Below the pieces are notes generated by a model, which saw only the letters and a list, made by a program, of their open reading frames with translations, did not search any database and had not been told where the DNA came from. Made by a program: the position numbers and the translations under genes. From Paracoccaceae bacterium (GTDB lineage Bacteria; Pseudomonadota; Alphaproteobacteria; Rhodobacterales; Rhodobacteraceae), in NCBI GenBank assembly GCA_003561595.1, contig PWWF01000241.1:1-14232 (forward strand): a stretch of 14,232 nucleotides of DNA, given 5' to 3'. Below, piece after piece: positions 6,370-13,604 of the stretch (position 1 is the stretch's first letter; the number at the start of each line of letters is the position of its first letter).

Positions 6370-7932
6370 TCAAACGGCAGCTATGCGCTCAACCACGATA
6401 TTCTGCGCGATGAAGCGGAAATGCTGCGCATGGCGTGGCAGAATCAGCGACAGTTTCGGGTGCCGGACCGCCGCAAGCCACTGGGCCGGGATGTCGCGTG
6501 TCAGCAGGCTGGTCCGCCCGTTGCTACAGGAATGGACCGTGAAATCGGCCATGGCATGATGATCGGGGGCGTCAGTCTGCGGGTCCAGATGAGTCAGCGC
6601 GCTCTCGAACAGATACCCGCCCTGCGACCAGAGCTGCAGATGACAGCGCAGCCTGCCCCCCGGCGCGGCCAGATCCTCCAGCGCCAGTTCCACCGCGCAC
6701 CACGGGCCGGTCCGGGGCACCTGCAACTCCAGCAGGCGCTGATCCGGGGCGACATGCAGCAACAGCCCGTCACGATCCCCCGCATGCGACAGCTCCAGCC
6801 GGTCGCAGAAACGCGCGCCGGGGATGACATGCTGGGCATGCGCATGCGCGCCATGCGCCTGCCACAGGTCGAACGCCACATCCTTTTGCGCGACCGCCGC
6901 GATTGCAGGCAGGGCTTGCGGCGCGACAGCGTCGCCCGCGGGCCGCGCGGATGCGCCGGGCAACCGCGCCAGCAACTCGGCCTTGTCGCTGTCCATCCTG
7001 CGCAACAGGGTTCTGAAATCGCCATCGACCTTCTGCCAGATGGCGCTGGTTTCATAATTCACCTCGGCCAGCAGATCGGCCAGCAGGCTGCGCATCAGTG
7101 CCGCCTGCGCCGCGGGGGCCTGCAGGTCCGGGGCCGGGCGCGCCAGATCCGCATAAAGCCGCCAGTCATAGGACGGGTTGTCGAGCGTGTTCAGCAGGGC
7201 ATTGCGGCTGTCATCGGTCTTGCGATTGGCGCGGCGGTGATGAAAGGCCAGCTTCTCATCCAGCACCCCCATCCGATACTGCGCCAGCAAACGGTTCAGA
7301 AAGGCGCGGTCTTCCATCACGTCAAAGGTTTCGGGAAAGCCGCCCACCGCCTGAACGGCGTCGCGCCGGATCAGCCATTGCACCGGATACAGGTCCTGCC
7401 GGTAGCAGGCATAGGCCAGCGGGTTGACGAAAAACTCTGGCCGGCGGAAGGATGCAGGCAGACCCTCCTCGCCGATGACGCGGATCTCGCTGCCTGTCTC
7501 TGTCTCGACAATCTCTTCGCGCAGGGCGGTGACACGCGCCGACACGCCGCCCAGATCGGGCACCTTGGCCATCGTCTCGGCATAAAATCCGGTCAGTCTG
7601 GCCAGAAACTCGGGCGCCCATGTGTCGTCATCATCCAGACAGGCGACAAGCTCGGTTTCCAGCGCCGCAACGCCCGCATTGAACGCGGCTGAACGCCCGA
7701 CACCGGGCGCCAGATGCTTGCGCGTCAACCGCTCGTGTAGCGCAGGCGGCAGGGCCGAGGCGGCAATCGCCGCGTTCAGCTCGGTCGGATCGCCGCCATC
7801 ATTGACCAACACGATCTGCCAGTTGTCATGGGTCTGGGCGGCAACACTCGCCAATGCGCGCAGCACGAAAAGCGGCCGGTCGCGCGTCCGCATCACGATC
7901 CCGACCGAAACAGCCCCTTGCGCGTCACCCAT
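6370..7932 (-). CDS. Family 2 glycosyltransferase with a long unassigned C-terminal region
   Basis: 520 residues. Residues 8 to about 240 are a GT-A, family 2 glycosyltransferase: VSVGIVMRTRDRP (8-20) begins the nucleotide-binding strand, VLVNDGG (41-47) follows, then CLDDDDTW (98-105) with the metal-binding acidic run, and FDVMEDRAFLNRLL (203-216) with the ED catalytic-base motif. After a helical linker (about 250-345) comes roughly 175 residues that read as alternating beta strands, ending IAAV, and that I cannot assign. A beta-sandwich carbohydrate-binding module is possible. No signal or membrane segment. The ATG has CAGGG upstream. It is 88 nt after trhO and 57 nt before the next gene, so it likely opens the glycan block. 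Confidence 0.88.
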   Translation of the reverse strand: MGDAQGAVSVGIVMRTRDRPLFVLRALASVAAQTHDNWQIVLVNDGGDPTELNAAIAASALPPALHERLTRKHLAPGVGRSAAFNAGVAALETELVACLDDDDTWAPEFLARLTGFYAETMAKVPDLGGVSARVTALREEIVETETGSEIRVIGEEGLPASFRRPEFFVNPLAYACYRQDLYPVQWLIRRDAVQAVGGFPETFDVMEDRAFLNRLLAQYRMGVLDEKLAFHHRRANRKTDDSRNALLNTLDNPSYDWRLYADLARPAPDLQAPAAQAALMRSLLADLLAEVNYETSAIWQKVDGDFRTLLRRMDSDKAELLARLPGASARPAGDAVAPQALPAIAAVAQKDVAFDLWQAHGAHAHAQHVIPGARFCDRLELSHAGDRDGLLLHVAPDQRLLELQVPRTGPWCAVELALEDLAAPGGRLRCHLQLWSQGGYLFESALTHLDPQTDAPDHHAMADFTVHSCSNGRTSLLTRDIPAQWLAAVRHPKLSLILPRHAQHFRFIAQNIVVERIAAV

Positions 7933-8020
7933 GAAATCCCTGCCCTTGCCGCACTACATCGGAGGCGGTTCGAAATACCCAAATCAGCCGCGCAGACGTT
8001 GGCCCCGTGGGGCTGGGGTG

Positions 8021-8956
8021 TCAAGCATCGCGGCCCGAGGCGTCACCGACCGGTTGCGCCCCCAGATGGCGCGTCCCGCGCATCTCTGCCAGCGCGATCT
8101 GGCGCTGACGTTCGCGAAACGCGGCACGCCGCTGGGGCGTGAATTCATCCACGCAATGGCGGCATTGCACCCCATGTTCGTAATCCGGGCGCTGCGTATC
8201 CTCTGGCCAGAGCGGGCGGCGACAGGCATGGCACATCACATGCGGGCCGGGGCGCAACCCATGCTCGACCGAGACGCGCTGGTCAAAGACGAAACAGGCC
8301 CCGTGCCACAGGCTGTCCGCTGGCGGGACCTCTTCCAGATATTTCAGGATCCCACCTTTCAGGTGATAAACTTCCTCCACCCCTTGCGAGATCAGGTAAT
8401 TGGTCGATTTCTCGCACCGTATCCCGCCCGTGCAGAACATTGCGATCCGCTTGTTGTGAAAGCGGTGTCGATTGGCCTGCCACCAATCGGGGAATTCGCG
8501 GAAACTGCGCGTGCCGGGGTCAATGGCGCCGTCAAAGCTGCCGATGGCGACCTCATAATCATTGCGGGTGTCGATGACCGCGACATCGGGCGCGCTGATC
8601 AGGTCATTCCAGTCCTGCGGGGCCACATAATGCCCCGTGCCCGCGCGCGGATCTACATCGGGCTGGCCCATCGTCACGATCTCGCGCTTCAGCCGGACCT
8701 TCATGCGGCCGAAGGGCATGGTGTCTGCCGGGCTTTCCTTCCATTCCAGACCCGCGCATCCCGGCAGCGCGCGGATATGGGCGAGAACCGCGTCGATACC
8801 ATCGCGCGTGCCCGCAATCGTGCCATTGATCCCCTCGCGCGCCAGCAGCAGCGATCCCTTGACCCCCGCCCCCTCGGCCCGCGCCAGAAGCGGGCCGCGC
8901 AGGGTGGCGGGGTCATCGAGCCGGGTAAAATGATAAAGCGCGGCAACTGTCAGCAT
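8021..8956 (-). CDS. trhO: tRNA uridine(34) hydroxylase, rhodanese-family TrhO
   Basis: Oxygen-dependent enzyme that hydroxylates U34 of certain tRNAs on the way to 5-methoxyuridine-type modifications. From the chosen ATG it has 311 residues. Residues 1-100 are the N-terminal domain ([11 protein letters not shown] at 40-50, [10 protein letters not shown] at 85-94). Residues about 115-210 are the rhodanese domain with catalytic C175 in [10 protein letters not shown]. The tail has two CxxC pairs (C242-C245, C265-C268), a likely zinc site. The ATG at 8956 fits where homologues begin (VAALYHFTR), but it has no Shine-Dalgarno site. In-frame ATGs at 8998 and 9004 would add 14 or 16 residues. The gene is divergent from pncA across about 100 nt. 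Confidence 0.92.
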   Translation of the reverse strand: MLTVAALYHFTRLDDPATLRGPLLARAEGAGVKGSLLLAREGINGTIAGTRDGIDAVLAHIRALPGCAGLEWKESPADTMPFGRMKVRLKREIVTMGQPDVDPRAGTGHYVAPQDWNDLISAPDVAVIDTRNDYEVAIGSFDGAIDPGTRSFREFPDWWQANRHRFHNKRIAMFCTGGIRCEKSTNYLISQGVEEVYHLKGGILKYLEEVPPADSLWHGACFVFDQRVSVEHGLRPGPHVMCHACRRPLWPEDTQRPDYEHGVQCRHCVDEFTPQRRAAFRERQRQIALAEMRGTRHLGAQPVGDASGRDA

Positions 8957-9003
8957 GGGGGCAGCATTTAGGGGCTGCAGCGCCCCCGCGCAAGCCATCT
9001 GCA

Positions 9004-9032
9004 TTGACCTGCCCCGCCGCTTTGCTTAGCTC
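9004..9032 (+). promoter_or_regulatory. Candidate pncAB promoter
   Basis: TTGACC (9004-9009) matches five of six bases of a -35 box. Seventeen nt later TAGCTC (9027-9032) is a poor -10. A start near 9039 would leave a leader of about 18 nt that is little more than the pncA ribosome-binding site. The -35 overlaps the alternative upstream ATG of trhO. Confidence 0.35.
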
Positions 9033-9056
9033 TTGCCCAGACAGGAGGGCCGCGCC

Positions 9057-9653
9057 ATGCGCCATGCATTGATCGTGATCGACATGCAGAACGATTTCTG
9101 CCCCGGCGGCGCGCTGGCCGTCGCAGGCGGAAATGAGATTGTCGCGGGCATCAATACCCGCATGGCGGATGCGCCTTGCGTGATCCTCACCCAGGACTGG
9201 CACCCGGCGGGCCACAGCTCTTTCGCCAGCCAGCACGCGGGCCGCGCACCGATGGAGGTGATCGAGGCCCCCTATGGCCCGCAGGTCCTGTGGCCCGACC
9301 ATTGCGTGCAGGGCAGCACGGGCGCAGCGTTTCACCCTGATCTGGACACGACCCGCGCCGAACTGATCCTGCGCAAGGGGTTCCGGCCCGAGATCGACAG
9401 CTATTCGGCATTCTTCGAGAATGACCAGCGCACTGCCACCGGGCTGGAAGGGTATCTGCGCACACGCGGGATCACGGAGCTGGAGTTCGTGGGGCTGGCC
9501 ACGGATTTCTGTGTGGCCTGGTCCGCGCTCGATGCCGCGCGGCTGGGGTTCAAGTCGCGCGTGCTGACCGAACTGTGCCGCGGCATCGATCTGGACGGCT
9601 CGCTTGCGCAGGCCGTGTCGGATCTGCGCGCCGCAGGTGTGACGGTCGTCTGA
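9057..9653 (+). CDS. pncA: Nicotinamidase
   Basis: Cytoplasmic amidase of the isochorismatase-like fold that converts nicotinamide to nicotinate and ammonia in NAD salvage. 198 residues, about the usual size. The catalytic triad is visible as D9 (VIDMQNDF), K107 (LRKGF) and C152 (ATDFCV). The metal site is D47 and H49 (QDWHP) with H82 (DHCVQGS). I chose the ATG at 9057 because GGAGG lies 8 nt upstream; the longer frame begins with an unsupported TTG at 9033. The stop is 3 nt before pncB, so the two consecutive enzymes of the route are co-translated. Confident call. Confidence 0.96.
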   Translation: MRHALIVIDMQNDFCPGGALAVAGGNEIVAGINTRMADAPCVILTQDWHPAGHSSFASQHAGRAPMEVIEAPYGPQVLWPDHCVQGSTGAAFHPDLDTTRAELILRKGFRPEIDSYSAFFENDQRTATGLEGYLRTRGITELEFVGLATDFCVAWSALDAARLGFKSRVLTELCRGIDLDGSLAQAVSDLRAAGVTVV

Positions 9654-9656
9654 CCC

Positions 9657-10946
9657 ATGGACATCGCCACCCGCGTCTATAACCATCGCTGGAAGCTTGA
9701 TCCGATCGTGCGGTCACTGATCGATACGGATTTCTACAAGCTTCTGATGTGCCAGTCGGTCTTTACCAATCATCGCGACACGCAAGTCACATTCAGCCTG
9801 ATCAACCGCGCCGATGATGTGCCCCTTGCCCGGCTGATCGATGCGGGCGAGTTGCGCGAGCAGCTTGACCATATCCGTTCCCTCTCACTCTCGCGGGGGG
9901 AATCGACTTTTCTGCGGGGCAATACCTTTTACGGTATCCGCCAGATGTTCCGCCCCGATTTCATGGAATGGTTCGAGGGGTTTCGCCTGCCGCCCTATCA
10001 TCTGGAACGGGTGGGCGATCAATATGAGCTGACATTCGAGGGCGCCTGGCCCGAGGTCATGCTATGGGAAATCCCGGCGCTTGCCGTTCTGATGGAGCTG
10101 CGCTCGCGCGCGGTGCTGGGGCGGATGAAACGGTTCGAATTGCAGGTGCTCTATGCCCGCGCGATGACCCGGCTGTGGGAAAAGATCGAACATCTGCAGC
10201 GGCTGGAAGGGCTGCGCATCGCCGATTTCGGAACCCGCAGGCGGCATTCTTTTCTGTGGCAGGACTGGTGCGTGCAGGCCATGATCGAAGGGCTGGGACC
10301 GCGCTTTGCCGGGACATCCAACTGCCTGATCGCCATGCGCCGCGAGGTTGAGGCCATCGGCACCAACGCCCATGAATTGCCCATGGTCTATGCCGCGCTG
10401 GCCGGGACCGACGACGACCTGGCCGATGCGCCCTACCGCGTTCTGGCCGACTGGCAGGCCGAGCATTCGGGCAATCTGCGCATCATCCTGCCCGACACAT
10501 TCGGGTCGGACGGGTTTCTGGATCGCGCGCCTGACTGGCTGTCGGACTGGACGGGCATCCGCATCGATTCGGGTGCACCAGAGGAACGCGCCGAGGCTGC
10601 GATCCGCTGGTGGCAGGCACGCGGGCAGGACCCGCGCGACAAGCTGATCATCTTCTCGGACGGGCTGGACGCAGATCGAATCGCGGCACTGCATGCGCGG
10701 TTTCATGGGCGGGTGCGGGTCAGCTTCGGCTGGGGCACGCTTCTGACCAATGATTTCAGGGGCCTGGCGCCAGGGGACGGGCTGTCGCCCTTCAGCCTGG
10801 TCTGCAAGGCTGTGGCCGCGAATGGCCGCCCGACCGTCAAACTGTCCGACAATCCCAACAAGGCGATGGGGCCAGAGGCGGAAATCGCGCGCTACAAGCG
10901 CGTCTTTCATGTCGGCGCGCAAACCGCGCAGGATGTGCTGGTCTGA
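9657..10946 (+). CDS. pncB: Nicotinate phosphoribosyltransferase
   Basis: 429 residues. It joins nicotinate to PRPP with ATP hydrolysis to give nicotinate mononucleotide, the step after PncA. The N-terminus has LIDTDFYKLLM (21-31), typical of PncB. FGTRRRHSF (191-199) and GTSN (219-222) are substrate-site motifs. GTNAHELPM (235-243) contains H239, the expected autophosphorylated histidine. Later, IRIDSGAPEE and LIIFSDGLD mark the phosphate- and PRPP-binding barrel strands, and VKLSDNPNK is near the C-terminus. Length and motif order fit a full, intact enzyme. The ATG is 3 nt after the pncA stop. No terminator is seen directly after the gene. Confidence 0.96.
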   Translation: MDIATRVYNHRWKLDPIVRSLIDTDFYKLLMCQSVFTNHRDTQVTFSLINRADDVPLARLIDAGELREQLDHIRSLSLSRGESTFLRGNTFYGIRQMFRPDFMEWFEGFRLPPYHLERVGDQYELTFEGAWPEVMLWEIPALAVLMELRSRAVLGRMKRFELQVLYARAMTRLWEKIEHLQRLEGLRIADFGTRRRHSFLWQDWCVQAMIEGLGPRFAGTSNCLIAMRREVEAIGTNAHELPMVYAALAGTDDDLADAPYRVLADWQAEHSGNLRIILPDTFGSDGFLDRAPDWLSDWTGIRIDSGAPEERAEAAIRWWQARGQDPRDKLIIFSDGLDADRIAALHARFHGRVRVSFGWGTLLTNDFRGLAPGDGLSPFSLVCKAVAANGRPTVKLSDNPNKAMGPEAEIARYKRVFHVGAQTAQDVLV

Positions 10947-11007
10947 GCCGTTCAGCCGGAATCAGCGCAACTCACACCCGGTCGCACCGATTTTAGGTGA
11001 CAGATGC

Positions 11008-11036
11008 TTGACGCTGTGGTGCAATCAACCTGTTCA
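11008..11036 (+). promoter_or_regulatory. Candidate promoter for the DUF465 gene
   Basis: TTGACG (11008-11013) and TGTTCA (11031-11036) are spaced by 17 nt, 22 nt ahead of the ATG. The -35 is good and the -10 is weak. It lies in the 112-nt gap after pncB and would give the small gene its own transcript. Read-through from pncAB is equally possible. Confidence 0.35.
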
Positions 11037-11058
11037 CAAAAGAGCAGGAGGATACCGA

Positions 11059-11226
11059 ATGTCGCTAAGCTCCCACATCACCGAGCTCCGCCGCAAGCAT
11101 GAACACCTTTCCGAAAAGGTCGAACTGGCGCAGCGTAGTCCCGGGATGGATGACCTTGTGATCGCTGAACTCAAGAAACAGAAGCTCCGCCTGAAAGAGG
11201 AAATCGAGCGGCTCTCGCACGCCTGA
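11059..11226 (+). CDS. Small DUF465 / YdcH-family protein
   Basis: A 55-residue soluble protein that is almost wholly helical and charged. It matches the DUF465 (YdcH-like) pattern, which is abundant in alphaproteobacteria: SLSSHITELRRKHEHLSEKV (2-21), a short turn RSPGMDD (26-32), then AELKKQKLRLKEEIERL (36-52). The two helices probably form a coiled-coil hairpin. The molecular role of the family is not established. The start is unambiguous, since AGGAGG lies 7 nt before the ATG. A strong terminator follows 29 nt after the stop, so the gene ends its transcript. The strong ribosome-binding site suggests good expression. Confidence 0.9.
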   Translation: MSLSSHITELRRKHEHLSEKVELAQRSPGMDDLVIAELKKQKLRLKEEIERLSHA

Positions 11227-11255
11227 GCGCACTTTCCCCCAACGCGAAATGTCAG

Positions 11256-11289
11256 ACGGCCCGCGCATGACGCGGGCCGTTTTCCTTTT
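11256..11289 (+). terminator. Intrinsic terminator after the DUF465 gene
   Basis: A perfect 10-bp GC-rich stem ACGGCCCGCG / CGCGGGCCGT (11256-11265, 11271-11280) with a 5-nt loop CATGA, followed by TTTT-CC-TTTT. It ends the plus-strand transcript. The run of A's on the other strand before the stem is too interrupted for a strong bidirectional terminator. Confidence 0.92.
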
Positions 11290-11296
11290 CCCTACC

Positions 11297-11363
11297 CCCC
11301 TGCCTGCCCTTTCCGGGCGCGCGGGTGGGAGGGTGGGGCGTGCCCGGACAGGGCAGGCAGGGG
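11297..11363. other. Long inverted repeat in the convergent junction, 1 nt after the phaB stop
   Basis: CCCCTGCCTGCCCT (11297-11310) pairs with AGGGCAGGCAGGGG (11350-11363) without a mismatch. After a 2x2 internal mismatch CCGGGC (11313-11318) pairs with GCCCGG (11342-11347), giving 20 paired bases. The 23-nt loop is G-rich on the plus strand. There is no T-run in either direction, so it is not a classic intrinsic terminator. By position it is the 3' structure of the phaAB message. Confidence 0.88.
11323..11338 (+). other. Canonical G-quadruplex motif in the hairpin loop
   Basis: GGGTGGGAGGGTGGGG: four G-tracts of three or more bases with single-base loops T, A, T. This is the loop arrangement known to fold into very stable parallel quadruplexes in potassium. 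It is on the plus strand, which is the template strand for phaB transcription. Confidence 0.85.
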
Positions 11364-11364
11364 A

Positions 11365-12087
11365 TCAGGCGAAGAACTGCGCCCCGTTCGCGCTGATGGT
11401 CGAGCCATTGACGAACCCCGCATCATCGGCCACCAGAAACGCCACGCAACGCGCGATTTCCTCGGGCTCGCCCAGGCGACCGGCAGGGATCTGCCCGATG
11501 ATCGCCTCGCGCACCTTGTCGGGCACGGCCATCACCATCTCGGTCGCAATATAACCCGGACAAACAGCATTCGCGGTGATGTTGAACCGCGCCCCTTCCT
11601 GCGCAAGGCTCTTGACGATACCCAGATCGCCTGCCTTGGTCGCGGCGTAATTCACCTGACCGAACTGGCCTTTCTGTCCGTTGATGGATGATATCACCAC
11701 CACGCGGCCGAACTTACGCTCGCGCATTCCGGGCCAGACCGGGTGGATCGTGTTGAACACACCGGTCAGATTCGTGTCGATCACTTCGCGCCATTGCTCG
11801 GGTGTCATCTTGTGAAAGGGCGCGTCGCGGGTGATCCCGGCATTCGCCACCACGATATCGATAGGGCCCAGTTCCGCCTCGACCTGCGCGATCCCGGCCT
11901 TGGACGCGTCGTAATCCGCAGCGTTCCATTTGTAGGTCTTGATGCCGGTCTCGCTGGTGAACTTCGCCGCTGCGTCATCATTGCCGGCATATGTCGCTGC
12001 CACTTCGCAGCCCTGCGCCTTGAGCGCCTTGGATATCGCCGCGCCAATCCCGCGCGATCCGCCTGTGACAAGTGCCACTCGTGCCAT
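11365..12087 (-). CDS. phaB: Acetoacetyl-CoA reductase
   Basis: Short-chain dehydrogenase, 240 residues, that reduces acetoacetyl-CoA to (R)-3-hydroxybutyryl-CoA with NADPH for polyhydroxyalkanoate synthesis. The Rossmann motif TGGSRGIG is at 8-15, NAGIT at 82-86, and N106 is in DTNLTGVF. The catalytic S134 is in VISSINGQKGQFGQ, with Y147 and K151 in the YAATK motif. The block SSINGQKGQFGQVNYAATK (133-151) is characteristic of PhaB rather than the fatty-acid reductase FabG. The ATG has AGGAGG 9 nt upstream. It lies 94 nt after phaA on the same strand and is the last gene before the convergent junction. A FabG role is the main alternative but is unlikely given the neighbour. Confidence 0.94.
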   Translation of the reverse strand: MARVALVTGGSRGIGAAISKALKAQGCEVAATYAGNDDAAAKFTSETGIKTYKWNAADYDASKAGIAQVEAELGPIDIVVANAGITRDAPFHKMTPEQWREVIDTNLTGVFNTIHPVWPGMRERKFGRVVVISSINGQKGQFGQVNYAATKAGDLGIVKSLAQEGARFNITANAVCPGYIATEMVMAVPDKVREAIIGQIPAGRLGEPEEIARCVAFLVADDAGFVNGSTISANGAQFFA

Positions 12088-12145
12088 GGTGATCCCCCTC
12101 CTCTTGGGTAAATTTCCTTACGAAACAAGAGCTATCGAAATAGAC

Positions 12146-12174
12146 GGCATTGCGCAAGATTATTGCGCAATGCC
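12146..12174 (-). other. Perfect hairpin in the phaA-phaB gap, made of two TTGCGCAA palindromes
   Basis: GGCATTGCGCAA / TTGCGCAATGCC make a 12-bp perfect stem with a 5-nt loop, 7 nt after the phaA stop codon. Each arm holds the self-complementary TTGCGCAA, so the DNA also reads as two operator-like palindromes 13 bp apart. No real T-run follows on the minus strand. It could attenuate or process the message between phaA and phaB, or be a protein-binding site. Confidence 0.8.
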
Positions 12175-12181
12175 ATGCGGA

Positions 12182-13354
12182 TTACCGCTCCAGGCACATG
12201 GCGACACCCATGCCGCCCCCGATGCACAGCGTTGCCAGACCTTTTTTCGCGTCGCGGCGGCTCATTTCAAACAAGAGCGTGTTCAGGATACGGCAGCCAG
12301 ATGCGCCAATCGGGTGGCCGATGGCGATGGCGCCGCCATTCACATTGACCTTGTCCACATCCCAGCCCATGTCCTTGTTCACGGCGCAGGCCTGCGCGGC
12401 AAAAGCCTCATTCGCCTCGATCAGGTCCAGATCCTCGGGCTTCCAGCCTGCTTTCGCCAGCGCCTTCCGGCTGGCATGGATCGGGCCGACCCCCATGATC
12501 GACGGGTCCAGACCGGCCGTGGCATAGCTCGCGATGCGCGCCAGCGGGGTCAGGCCGCGCTTCTCGGCCTCCTCAGCCGTCATCAGCATGACAGCGGCGG
12601 CCCCGTCATTCAGCCCCGAGGCATTGGCGGCGGTCACACTGCCATCCTTGGTAAAGGCGGGGCGCAGCTTCTGCATCCCCTCCAGCGTGGCGCCGTGACG
12701 GATGTATTCGTCATCCTCGACCACGATATCGCCCTTGCGGGTCTTGACGGTGAAGGGAGCGATCTCGTCCTTGAACCTGCCGGCCTTCTGCGCGGCTTCG
12801 GCCTTGTTCTGGCTGGCGACGGCAAAGGCGTCCTGTTCGTCGCGGGTGATCTGCCATTTCCCGGCGACATTCTCGGCGGTCTGGCCCATGTGATAGCCAT
12901 TGAACGCATCCCACAGACCATCCTTGATCATGGAATCGATCATTTTCATGTCGCCCATCTTCTGGCCCGCGCGCAGATGCGCGACATGCGGGCTGAGCGT
13001 CATGTTTTCCTGCCCGCCTGCCAGCACAATGGCCGCATCGCCCAGCTGGATATGCTGCGCCCCGATCGCAACGGCCCGCAAGCCCGAGCCGCAGACCTGA
13101 TTGAGCGACCATGCTGCCGACTCGATCGGCAAGCCCGCATTGACATGCGCCTGGCGTGCGGGGTTCTGGCCCTGACCCGCTGTCAGCACCTGCCCGAGGA
13201 TGGTCTCCGAAATCTCGGCCTTGTCCACGCCAGCCCGCGACACGACGGCATCCAGCACGGCGGCGCCAAGATCATGCGCCGGTGTAGTGGCAAAGGCGCC
13301 CCCGAACGAGCCTACGGCAGTCCGCGCGGCAGAAACGATAACGACATTGGTCAT
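12182..13354 (-). CDS. phaA: Acetyl-CoA acetyltransferase (beta-ketothiolase)
   Basis: 390-residue biosynthetic thiolase that condenses two acetyl-CoA to acetoacetyl-CoA, the first step of polyhydroxybutyrate synthesis. It opens with [17 protein letters not shown] (3-19), typical of the family. The nucleophile is C88 in [12 protein letters not shown]347 is in GHPIGASG, and C377 in [10 protein letters not shown] is the second catalytic cysteine. These positions match the well-studied Zoogloea enzyme within a residue or so. The frame is open to 13396, but the ATG at 13354 starts the family N-terminus and has GGAGAGGAA upstream. phaB follows on the same strand. No PHA synthase gene is in the window. 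Confidence 0.95.
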   Translation of the reverse strand: MTNVVIVSAARTAVGSFGGAFATTPAHDLGAAVLDAVVSRAGVDKAEISETILGQVLTAGQGQNPARQAHVNAGLPIESAAWSLNQVCGSGLRAVAIGAQHIQLGDAAIVLAGGQENMTLSPHVAHLRAGQKMGDMKMIDSMIKDGLWDAFNGYHMGQTAENVAGKWQITRDEQDAFAVASQNKAEAAQKAGRFKDEIAPFTVKTRKGDIVVEDDEYIRHGATLEGMQKLRPAFTKDGSVTAANASGLNDGAAAVMLMTAEEAEKRGLTPLARIASYATAGLDPSIMGVGPIHASRKALAKAGWKPEDLDLIEANEAFAAQACAVNKDMGWDVDKVNVNGGAIAIGHPIGASGCRILNTLLFEMSRRDAKKGLATLCIGGGMGVAMCLER

Positions 13355-13418
13355 GGCAATTCCTCTCCATTCTTGCATGGCCGGGTCAGGCGGCACGCCA
13401 TCCCTTCCATTTCATCCC

Positions 13419-13446
13419 GTTCTACCATGCTGAGGTTACAGCGCAA
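13419..13446 (-). promoter_or_regulatory. Candidate phaA promoter
   Basis: On the minus strand TTGCGC (13441-13446) and TAGAAC (13419-13424, four of six consensus bases) are 16 nt apart, about 65 nt before the phaA ATG. Both boxes are partial matches, as is common in this group. Confidence 0.3.
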
Positions 13447-13535
13447 CGCAAGTTCAGTGCCTGTGGGCGCTAACCTGCGTGGACAGATCGCGGCATAAAC
13501 CATGCCTTTGTTCGACAAAACCTCACAGTTTGTTT

Positions 13536-13554
13536 CCGCAATACTGCGGCGCAA
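13536..13554. promoter_or_regulatory. TGC-rich dyad between phaA and hspQ, candidate PhaR-type site
   Basis: CCGCA-ATAC-TGCGG (13536-13549) is a perfect short inverted repeat. It overlaps CTGC-GGC-GCAA (13544-13554), one base from the CTGC-N3-GCAG pattern I recall for the PHA regulator PhaR in this bacterial family. It lies 180-200 nt from the phaA start and 50-70 nt from hspQ, so either gene could be the target. The remainder of the 250-nt gap (13355-13604) shows nothing else I can name. Confidence 0.25.
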
Positions 13555-13604
13555 TGGTGGACACGCCCCTTTCGCATGCATTAACCTGATGGTAGGGAAG
13601 CACC

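Noticed and set aside
6031..7692. Plus-strand open frame of 553 codons
   Set aside because: Antisense to the GT2 gene, with low-complexity Arg/Gln/Ala composition and no recognisable motif; the minus strand has clear GT2 motifs.
8003..8014. GCCCC-GT-GGGGC self-complementary tract after trhO as a terminator
   Set aside because: The loop is too small for the full stem, and no T-run follows on the minus strand.
7622..8971. Plus-strand open frame of 449 codons
   Set aside because: Antisense to trhO and the start of the GT2 gene, spanning the gap between them; no family features.
10062..10922. Minus-strand open frame of 286 codons
   Set aside because: Antisense to pncB, whose active-site motifs lie in the plus-strand frame.
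11939..13498. Plus-strand open frame of 519 codons
   Set aside because: Antisense to phaA and part of phaB, which are unmistakable on the other strand.
13492..13519. Small dyads GGCAT-N5-ATGCC and TTTGT-TCG-ACAAA in the phaA-hspQ gap, considered as terminator or LexA-type operator
   Set aside because: Stems of 5 bp only, and the GTTC-N7-GTTC spacing of alphaproteobacterial LexA boxes is not met.
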